Positions 7,748-12,764 of a stretch of 12,764 bases of DNA are shown here, piece after piece. A program made the translations under genes and the position numbers. The number at the start of each line of letters is the position of its first letter. Position 1 is the stretch's first letter. Under the pieces are notes generated by a model. The model made no database searches, had not been told where the DNA came from, and saw nothing but the letters and a program-made list of their open reading frames with translations. The stretch comes from SIG223 sp964442785. GTDB lineage: Bacteria > Bacillota_I > Bacilli_A > RFN20 > DUOF01. The stretch lies in NCBI GenBank assembly GCA_964442785.1, contig CAYTZW010000029.1:1-12764 (forward strand), read 5' to 3'.

Positions 7748-7781
7748 ATTTATTACCTCCTAAAAAAGTATTTCTAAAAAA

Positions 7782-7790
7782 ATAATAACA
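7782..7790 (-). promoter_or_regulatory. Extended -10 promoter of the Sel1 gene
   Basis: The minus strand reads TGT-TATTAT, one base off TATAAT and preceded by the TGn extension. The -35 region (TAATAA) is poor. The start would be near 7775, upstream of the AGGAGGT site. Confidence 0.4.
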
Positions 7791-7853
7791 TAAAACTAAG
7801 ATTTTTATTACATAAATTTATTCTATGTTTTTTTATCATTTACTTTATCACAC

Positions 7854-7884
7854 AAAAAAATGTAGACATCTTTCAGCCTACATT
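7854..7884 (-). terminator. Intrinsic terminator after cotE
   Basis: On the minus strand AATGTAGGC pairs with GTCTACATT (9 pairs, one G-U; 7884-7859) around an 8-nt loop, followed by seven T's (7860-7854, partly within the stem). It starts 14 bp past the cotE stop and separates cotE from the Sel1 unit. Confidence 0.8.
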
Positions 7885-7898
7885 CATCTTACAATTTT

Positions 7899-8414
7899 TT
7901 ATTTACTAATATAATCAACATTCACAGCGTTATCTATTTGGTCATCTAAAGCCCATTCATCTTCATCAAGTTTACTTACTTGTATTTTTAATTTGGCTTC
8001 TCCAATTACATCTAAAGAAAATTCTTTATCCACCGTTAAAACAAGTTTATTTCCTTCTTTAATACTAAGATTAGTACAAGTTGGATATTTCAAACAAAAA
8101 GCTTTCAATTCACTTTCTGATTTAATCGTTTCTCCTTCTTTCATCTTTAAAACTATTTCTTCTTCATAATCTTGTTTAACTCTGTATATATCTGTTTGAC
8201 TATCTTGGTCATAAGCATACCATACATTGATATCATAAGTTCCTTTTATATAAGTCTTTTCATCTTTAAAAACAGGAGAAAACTCATTATTAATTATCCA
8301 ACAGCCAAGAGCTTTACTTAAATCCTTATCAACCTCAAAAGAAAATTCTTGAGAATCCTTTTTCTTTCCTTTTCCTACTACTGCTTTAGTAACAATTTCT
8401 CTATAACTTGACAT
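7899..8414 (-). CDS. cotE: Outer spore coat protein CotE
   Basis: A 171-aa protein recognised as the CotE family by its start SSYREIVTKAVVGKGKK, close to SEYREIITKAVVAKGRK of B. subtilis CotE (about 181 aa), by GCWIINNEF and GTYDINVWYAYD in the first half, and by the Val/Glu-rich beta stretches (GNKLVLTVDKEFSLDVIGEAKLK, in two parts) with a short acidic C-terminus. In Bacillus, CotE is made in the mother cell and organises the outer coat around the forespore. The ATG follows AAAGGAAG. A sigma-E-like promoter lies just upstream, agreeing with mother-cell expression. In B. subtilis cotE is directly upstream of mutS-mutL; here the order and strand are kept but other genes intervene. The M20 gene ends 50 bp upstream with no terminator between. 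Confidence 0.92.
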   Translation of the reverse strand: MSSYREIVTKAVVGKGKKKDSQEFSFEVDKDLSKALGCWIINNEFSPVFKDEKTYIKGTYDINVWYAYDQDSQTDIYRVKQDYEEEIVLKMKEGETIKSESELKAFCLKYPTCTNLSIKEGNKLVLTVDKEFSLDVIGEAKLKIQVSKLDEDEWALDDQIDNAVNVDYISK

Positions 8415-8434
8415 ATAATCTTCCTTTCATATTA

Positions 8435-8463
8435 AGAATATGTTAGGAAAAATAAAAATATGA
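8435..8463 (-). promoter_or_regulatory. Sigma-E-like promoter of cotE
   Basis: On the minus strand TCATATT (8463 to 8457) fits the sigma-E -35 pattern KMATATT. It is followed after 14 bp by CATATTCT (8442 to 8435), which keeps the CATA core and final T of the CATACANT-type -10. The start would be near 8428. B. subtilis cotE is known to be transcribed by sigma-E and sigma-K; the factor here is inferred. Confidence 0.55.
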
Positions 8464-8464
8464 T

Positions 8465-9568
8465 TTATTGATTACAATTTGAAATATCTTCGATGATATT
8501 TATTAAAAGATTATTATAATTTAAAAATTCTTGAATATCTGCATATTCATTCGGTTTGTGTGCTAAAGCAATATCCCCACAACCAAATATAATAGCATCG
8601 CCACCTAAACGTTGATAATACCCCGCTTCACAACCACCAATAAATTCTTTTTCTTTTAGATTAAACTTATTGATAACATTATTAACAATCACACTATCTT
8701 TTTTCTCGTGTGGAAGAATAGACAAACTATTTACAAGAGTAATTTTACAACCCCTATATAAATTTTCTAATTCTTTAATTTTGTCATTTATATCTTTTAA
8801 AACATTATCTACATTAGCTTGTTTTTCACTCCTAATATCAAAAAAGAGAACATTTTTATTAGCAATAACATTTACCTTTTCGCCACCATTTACAACATTG
8901 CAACTCAAAGTGGTATTTTTATATTTTTCACATAATTGTTCAATATAAAGTATTAATCTTGCTCCAATATAATTTGCGTTTATTCCTTCATTTGGATTAC
9001 TACTGTGGCAACTTTTTCCTTCAATGTTCACACAATATTCATAACAACTTTTACTTGAAGTACAAACATTACAACTAGTAGGTTCACCAACTATTGTTAG
9101 CATTGGTATAACCTTATTATTAGATAAATAATTAGTTACAATTTCTACTCCTTTAAAAGTTGTTTCTTCATCACTTGTAATAGCGATTATTATAGGTTTT
9201 TTTAACTTCTTTAGTCTTTCAATATTATTTAACAAACAAGCAAAAAAACTTTTCATATCAATAACCCCTAAACCATATAACTTGTCATCTATAACAATGG
9301 GATTATATGGGTTTGTTAGGTATACTTTTTCATCTGCTATAACGGTATCAATATGTCCTGAAAGAATAATAGCGTCATTTATATTTGACAATGAATTATT
9401 AAGACCGATTATTAAATTATTTTTATTGTCTAAACGATTTTTAAGTTTAACTATTTTTTCACTATATGGAGAAAATTCCTTAATCAAATAATTAATTATT
9501 TCTTCATTTTCTTCCATACTATAACTTTTTATACTAATTAATTTTTTTATATATTCTAATTCTTTCAT
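8465..9568 (-). CDS. M20-family metallopeptidase (ArgE/DapE/carboxypeptidase-like deacylase)
   Basis: A 367-aa dizinc amidohydrolase, predicted cytosolic. Metal ligands and catalytic residues are all visible: H72-x-D74 (SGHIDTV), D104 (GVIDMKS), the DEE motif 133-135 (TSDEETT), E162 (GEPTS) and H337 (ALAHKPNE). The inserted dimerisation domain (about 173-285) has the conserved H188 (GKSCHSS). LYGLGVIDMKSFFA resembles acetylornithine deacetylase, but M20 also covers DapE, carboxypeptidases and Xaa-His dipeptidases, so the substrate is open. The protein has many cysteines (C166, C169, C175, C179, C187 and others). The start is the ATG at 9568 with AAAGGAA 8 nt upstream; in-frame ATGs at 9577 and 9598 fall in the binding site or the hairpin. 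A terminator hairpin ends about 10 nt before that site, so expression requires readthrough. It reads toward cotE. Confidence 0.9.
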   Translation of the reverse strand: MKELEYIKKLISIKSYSMEENEEIINYLIKEFSPYSEKIVKLKNRLDNKNNLIIGLNNSLSNINDAIILSGHIDTVIADEKVYLTNPYNPIVIDDKLYGLGVIDMKSFFACLLNNIERLKKLKKPIIIAITSDEETTFKGVEIVTNYLSNNKVIPMLTIVGEPTSCNVCTSSKSCYEYCVNIEGKSCHSSNPNEGINANYIGARLILYIEQLCEKYKNTTLSCNVVNGGEKVNVIANKNVLFFDIRSEKQANVDNVLKDINDKIKELENLYRGCKITLVNSLSILPHEKKDSVIVNNVINKFNLKEKEFIGGCEAGYYQRLGGDAIIFGCGDIALAHKPNEYADIQEFLNYNNLLINIIEDISNCNQ

Positions 9569-9587
9569 TTTTAACATTCCTTTCAAA

Positions 9588-9627
9588 TAAAAACCCACAT
9601 ATAGTTACTCAAAACATATACGTGGGT
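9588..9627 (-). terminator. Terminator hairpin in the M20 leader (putative attenuator)
   Basis: On the minus strand ACCCACGTATA (9627-9617) pairs with TATATGTGGGT (9603-9593), 10 of 11 positions, followed by TTTTTATTT. The loop is 13 nt. It sits directly upstream of the M20 ribosome binding site, with no room for a promoter between them. It therefore controls M20 expression rather than merely ending an upstream unit. Confidence 0.7.
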
Positions 9628-9700
9628 ACGAATTATAAAAAAACTAGTTAATTCAATATATGCTTTGAAGACACAACAAAAGGCACCTGCAAAACATATA
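9610..9700. repeat. 11-bp direct repeat linking leader hairpin and terminator
   Basis: CAAAACATATA occurs at 9610-9620 (5' arm and loop of the terminator hairpin in the RNA) and at 9690-9700 (loop and 3' arm of the upstream leader hairpin). Identical segments in two hairpins of one leader could compete for the same pairing partner, as in an antiterminator switch. Confidence 0.45.
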
Positions 9701-9772
9701 TTTGCAAATGCTTACAAAAGATGATGATGTCTATAAGCAAATAAATTAACCACGATTATTCCCCTTTCTTTT
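9637..9772 (-). ncRNA. Structured leader RNA of the M20 gene, class unknown
   Basis: Several nested helices can be drawn on the minus-strand transcript. A closing helix pairs TGGTTAATTTA (9752-9742) with the region 9656-9645 (AATTAACTA core). Short helices GCTT/AAGC and GACA/TGTC follow. An 11-pair apical hairpin spans 9711-9683 (GCATTTGCAAA with TTTGCAGGTGC, two G-U pairs, 7-nt loop). The closing helix is followed by seven T's (9643-9637), a possible first termination point; a second terminator lies at 9627-9588. No T-box sequence or known riboswitch core was recognised. It may be a riboswitch, a leader-peptide attenuator or a small RNA that also serves as leader. Structure is by hand, not folded by software. 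Confidence 0.45.
9712..9753 (-). CDS. Putative 13-aa leader peptide with three consecutive His codons
   Basis: On the minus strand AAAGGGG is followed 8 nt later by GTG and the short frame MVNLFAYRHHHLL, ending in TAA (9714-9712). The three CAT codons (9729-9721) sit between the two strands of the long-range helix. The 5' strand of that helix (9752-9742) lies within the frame, so a ribosome here would disrupt the helix. This is the layout of an amino-acid attenuator. A triple CAT can easily occur by chance in AT-rich DNA, and the start is GTG, so confidence is low. Confidence 0.3.
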   Translation of the reverse strand: MVNLFAYRHHHLL

Positions 9773-9778
9773 AAGAAA

Positions 9779-9807
9779 ATATTAAGATAATTATATCTAA
9801 AAGTCAA
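9779..9807 (-). promoter_or_regulatory. Promoter of the M20 leader transcript
   Basis: On the minus strand TTGACT (9807-9802), five of six consensus bases, is followed after 17 bp by TAATAT (9784-9779). A perfect TATAAT lies at 9796-9791 but lacks a -35 at proper spacing. The start is near 9772, giving a leader of about 204 nt to the M20 start codon, unusually long for this window. Confidence 0.45.
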
Positions 9808-9873
9808 TATTGGAAAAAAAAGATAGTTATTTATTACTAACTAATAAAATCATTTTTAAAAAAATACCTTGTA

Positions 9874-9882
9874 TGATAAAAT
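9874..9882 (+). promoter_or_regulatory. Extended -10 promoter of the TPR-protein gene
   Basis: TGA-TAAAAT is an extended -10; the -35 region (TTTTAA) is poor. The start would be near 9889, about 27 nt before the ATG, with AAGGAGAT as binding site. It diverges from the M20 leader promoter. Confidence 0.45.
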
Positions 9883-9915
9883 GTGTTTAGATTATTTATA
9901 GTAAGGAGATATTTT

Positions 9916-11910
9916 ATGGTATATGAAGTTATTAAATGGGTCTTTGACAACCCTGCAGCAAAAAGCAATTTTGACACCGTTAAAGAAGTTAATGATGCAA
10001 TGAAACAAGCCATTATTAATGATATTAGAAAAAATGGTTACCTATTCAACTGGAGTAATTTTACTGCACCTGTTTTAAATACAGGAGAACTAGTTAGATT
10101 TGACGTTGACCTTTGTGAAGAATTAATGTGCAAAGCCTACAATTTTGACAGAGAACAATACATAAATTATGCAGATAAAATTCCTTCTGTTCCTGACGTT
10201 ACATTAAACGAAACTTTTGAATGCGATTTTCCTTTAAAAAAAGTTGTTTGGGTTAAAAAAGAAGTTTTTCCAAAATTCAAAGAAACTATTTTAAATGGTA
10301 ATAACAATGTAGAAATTATCCCTTCAAGCAACATTATCCTAAAAAAAGGCGATGTAGTTGTCTTTAAAAGTGAAGATGAAAGCGACTATTTTGAATTAAA
10401 TGTATTAGATTTTTTACCTAGTGAAATTTATCAAGCATTAGACCTTAAATATTTGGAAGAAACAAGTACACAATACATAATGAACTTTTCTCGCAACACT
10501 CGTATCAATGGAACTTACAAAAGTGAATTTCCTCTTTTATATAGAAATGAAAATCTTACAGGTGAAGAAATCTATAATGATTTTAAAAACACTTATGATA
10601 TATGGTATTTGAATTTCTTTGGAGATGAATTTGATTGCATTCTTGATTTCCTTGTATATGATAAAAATGTTTCATTTGATTATCCAGTTTACCAAATGCC
10701 TGAAGAAGTAAAATTAAGCGAAGAAGTATTAAAAAAAATCAACGATAAATATGATGCATTTTTAAAAGAAGTAGAAATTATTAAAAAACAAAAAGAAGAA
10801 AACTATTTAAAATTAAAAGAAAAATTCAAAAATAAAAAACTACAACAAGAGGACTCTACTTCTATTGATTCCATTCCTTTTATTACAATGGATAATATAG
10901 GAGATTATGTTAATAATGAAGAATATTCTATCGAAGATTTAATCGAAAAAGCTACAAAAGAATATCATTTAGCAATCGATAATCAAGTAATGGAAAAAAG
11001 AAAAATGCTACTTAATAATGCTTGCATTTACTTCAATAAAATCACCGAGAAAAATGGTACTATTCCACCTAAATTATACTTAGATGTAAAATTAGAACAA
11101 TTTAATTTATACTTAGTAACTGATGATGATAATCATATAAATAAAACTATTGAAGAAGTTAATAATTATTACTTATCTTTAAATGATGAAATGAAAGATA
11201 CAATTTCCATTAAATATTGTAATATCTTACTCCAATATCTTTACTATCTAAATGACAATAATAATTTTCAAGAATTATTCGATTACGCAAATACAATCCT
11301 TGAAACACTAGAGGAAAATAATTCTGATGATGCCTTATTTGTTCAAGGAAATACTTTTTCCCTTTTATCATCAATATATTTTGAAGGAAAAGTATATGAT
11401 AGGGCTATCGACTTTGCTTACAATGCATTAATGTTTATCAATGAAATTCAAAATAAAACTCCTAGTATATATGATATGTATGCTACCTTTGCATTCAACT
11501 TAGGTAATATATATTTACAAAGCGATAATTACAACAATGCTGTTACTGTCCTTAAAATGACTGTTGATTTCTGTAAAGAAAATGAATTTAAAAGCAAATT
11601 TTCAATTCTAAACTATGCTTCAAATTACTTAGCACAAACTTATGTATGCAAAAAAGAATACGAAAATGCCATAAACGAATATTTGGATTATATTTCATAT
11701 TCAAATGAAAACTATTCAGGTGATAACGCCAACAAAATAGTAATTGATTTCTTATATAGAATTGCATTAATTTATCATAGATTTTTAAATGATGATGAAA
11801 ATGCTAAAAAGTATATTAATAACGCAAATGAAGTTATCAATTCATTAGAAGACAAAAACAGCGACGATGTCTTAGATTTAATAGATAGAGTAAATAATTT
11901 GTTAGATTAA
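9916..11910 (+). CDS. Large TPR-containing protein of unknown function
   Basis: A 664-aa acidic, Asn/Asp-rich protein with no signal peptide or membrane segment. Residues 1-260 form an unrecognised, mixed alpha/beta N-terminal region rich in aromatics (for example GYLFNWSNFTAP and YDIWYLNFFGDEFD). Residues about 264-312 are a charged Lys/Glu stretch likely to be a coiled coil. The C-terminal half is helical, with TPR-like pairs around 482-510, 522-553 (FNLGNIYLQSDNYNNAVTVL), 566-592 (YLAQTYVCKKEYENAINEYL) and 612-642. This suggests a protein-binding scaffold or a sensor. The start is ATG at 9916 with AAGGAGAT 8 nt upstream; an upstream in-frame ATG at 9883 overlaps the -10. It is a single-gene unit ended by a strong terminator. 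The N-terminal domain could be lineage-specific. Confidence 0.85.
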   Translation: MVYEVIKWVFDNPAAKSNFDTVKEVNDAMKQAIINDIRKNGYLFNWSNFTAPVLNTGELVRFDVDLCEELMCKAYNFDREQYINYADKIPSVPDVTLNETFECDFPLKKVVWVKKEVFPKFKETILNGNNNVEIIPSSNIILKKGDVVVFKSEDESDYFELNVLDFLPSEIYQALDLKYLEETSTQYIMNFSRNTRINGTYKSEFPLLYRNENLTGEEIYNDFKNTYDIWYLNFFGDEFDCILDFLVYDKNVSFDYPVYQMPEEVKLSEEVLKKINDKYDAFLKEVEIIKKQKEENYLKLKEKFKNKKLQQEDSTSIDSIPFITMDNIGDYVNNEEYSIEDLIEKATKEYHLAIDNQVMEKRKMLLNNACIYFNKITEKNGTIPPKLYLDVKLEQFNLYLVTDDDNHINKTIEEVNNYYLSLNDEMKDTISIKYCNILLQYLYYLNDNNNFQELFDYANTILETLEENNSDDALFVQGNTFSLLSSIYFEGKVYDRAIDFAYNALMFINEIQNKTPSIYDMYATFAFNLGNIYLQSDNYNNAVTVLKMTVDFCKENEFKSKFSILNYASNYLAQTYVCKKEYENAINEYLDYISYSNENYSGDNANKIVIDFLYRIALIYHRFLNDDENAKKYINNANEVINSLEDKNSDDVLDLIDRVNNLLD

Positions 11911-11914
11911 AACT

Positions 11915-11961
11915 AAAAATACACAACTTTGTACTTGACTTCGAAAGTTGTGTATTTTTTT
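11915..11961. terminator. Strong bidirectional terminator
   Basis: AAAAATACACAACTTT (11915-11930) pairs perfectly with AAAGTTGTGTATTTTT (11944-11959), 16 pairs over a 13-nt loop, followed by T's to 11961. The A run on the left also gives a U-tract on the minus strand, so it can serve both the TPR gene and the convergent glycosylase gene, whose stop is 43 bp away. Confidence 0.88.
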
Positions 11962-12003
11962 ATTTAGAAACAACATAGTGTATTTATATTTAAAGTTAGG
12001 ATA

Positions 12004-12762
12004 TTAATTTGATTTCCTACACATATTACTTAAAGGACAATCATTACAATATTTTTTGTTGCAGTAAGAATTTCCTATCTCCCATAAGTATTTATCTATG
12101 TTGCTAGGGTTAATATTCAACTCTTTTCCCACTTTAACATAAGCATTAGACAACTCAATAATTTCACTACTAGAAATATTATATTCATTAATTATGCCTG
12201 TTAAATAACTTATTTCAATATCGTGTCTATCAATAGGTATAGATTTTATATTTTCAGAAAAATTACATACTTTTGCATCACAGATAATTCTTGTTAATAA
12301 TCCACCTGTCTTTTGTCCAAAACCTTTTATTTCCTTGATAAATGCATTTAATTCTTCAAAACTGTTAATATTTTTTAAATAGTCTAAAATACTATTATAT
12401 TTAGTTAATTGTTTAGATAAATTTATCCATTTTTTTGTGGCTATATTTGGATATCTAGGACGAATATTGTTTACTATAATGTTATGTAGTTCAATTTTTG
12501 ACATTTCACTAACAAAACTTGGATTAAATATATTAGGATACTTTTCGTATGTGGCTATTAAATTTTTATGATAAATTTGAGAACGCATACCATAATCTAA
12601 CAAGCAAGAATAAAACATATAAATATAATACTCATTTGTACCATAAATTATACTCTGAGGAAATTCTACATTTGCAAGGTCTATTTTATCAGCAAAATAA
12701 TTATCGAGTTTTTCTACAACTGCTTTACATATATCATTATCTATCTTCAAAAAAATCACCAC
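12004..12762 (-). CDS. Endonuclease III-like HhH-GPD DNA glycosylase with Fe-S cluster (start uncertain)
   Basis: About 250 aa, a base-excision-repair type protein. The helix-hairpin-helix reads IKGFGQKTGG (145-154 counted from 12762) with a lysine, K151, where Nth has its catalytic Lys (GVGRKT). The catalytic Asp matches D178 in PIDRHD (VDTH in Nth). Four C-terminal cysteines, C234-x4-C239-x2-C242-x5-C248, match the [4Fe-4S] loop, although Nth normally has x6 in the first spacing. The N-terminal 110 residues match the family poorly. The start is uncertain: GTG at 12762 or 12759, or TTG at 12750 with GGTG just upstream, and the frame stays open to the window edge, so the gene may extend beyond it. 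It is likely a divergent Nth-superfamily enzyme rather than the housekeeping nth. Confidence 0.75.
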   Translation of the reverse strand: MVIFLKIDNDICKAVVEKLDNYFADKIDLANVEFPQSIIYGTNEYYIYMFYSCLLDYGMRSQIYHKNLIATYEKYPNIFNPSFVSEMSKIELHNIIVNNIRPRYPNIATKKWINLSKQLTKYNSILDYLKNINSFEELNAFIKEIKGFGQKTGGLLTRIICDAKVCNFSENIKSIPIDRHDIEISYLTGIINEYNISSSEIIELSNAYVKVGKELNINPSNIDKYLWEIGNSYCNKKYCNDCPLSNMCRKSN

Positions 12763-12764
12763 AC

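Noticed and set aside
8670..9491. Two plus-strand frames antisense to the M20 gene
   Set aside because: Both are covered by a gene with all catalytic motifs intact, and neither has a plausible start signal.
9656..9701. Second short frame in the M20 leader, MFCRCLLLCLQSIY, rich in Cys and Leu
   Set aside because: Its ATG has no ribosome binding site and lies in the loop of the apical hairpin; kept only as a curiosity.
9588..9772. T-box or a known riboswitch upstream of the M20 gene
   Set aside because: No T-box consensus and no lysine, TPP, purine, SAM, glycine or cobalamin core could be seen. The GGTGCC segment is part of the apical hairpin.
1..12764. UGA read as tryptophan, suggested by the absence of TGA stop codons
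   Set aside because: All genes use TGG for Trp, and TAA dominance is expected at this base composition.
1..12764. tRNA, rRNA, CRISPR arrays, insertion sequences
   Set aside because: No cloverleaf, regularly spaced repeats or transposase were found. The only mobile-type gene is the tyrosine recombinase.

Overview
The window is very AT-rich (below about a third G+C by eye), has strong AGGAGG-type ribosome binding sites and short 5' leaders, and uses the standard code (Trp as TGG; stops TAA, once TAG). A recognisable cotE-family spore coat gene upstream of mutS and mutL points to a spore-forming, low-GC member of the Bacilli within the Bacillota, probably host-associated. I cannot name the genus from this sequence.

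Layout. Positions 1-255 are non-coding. They hold a 19-bp perfect inverted repeat flanking a near-consensus leftward promoter, next to a complete tyrosine recombinase gene (256-1188, minus), so this could be an invertible promoter or the edge of an integrated element. A symmetrical terminator (1258-1317) separates the recombinase from the mismatch-repair operon mutS - GNAT acetyltransferase - mutL (6130 down to 1345, minus). Divergent from mutS is a plus-strand pair: a ribbon-helix-helix-like protein and an unidentified 96-aa protein. A bidirectional terminator overlaps the stop codons of that pair and of the convergent Sel1-repeat gene (6821-7747, minus). Next come cotE (7899-8414, minus) with a sigma-E-like promoter, and an ArgE/DapE-type M20 metallopeptidase (8465-9568, minus).

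The M20 gene is preceded by a roughly 200-nt leader with a promoter, a possible 13-codon leader peptide containing three consecutive His codons, long-range helices, and a terminator hairpin a few bases before the ribosome binding site. This is best explained as transcription attenuation, class unknown. Divergent from it is a 664-aa TPR-containing protein of unknown function (9916-11910, plus), closed by a 16-bp stem terminator. At the right edge lies an endonuclease III-like HhH/[4Fe-4S] DNA glycosylase (minus), whose start may lie at or beyond the window edge.

How the parts relate. cotE, mutS and mutL keep the gene order known from Bacillus subtilis, but with extra genes: the Sel1 gene and the RHH pair between cotE and mutS, and an acetyltransferase between mutS and mutL. 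The most unusual items are the putative promoter inverton (37-248) and the attenuator-like leader of the M20 gene (9588-9772).
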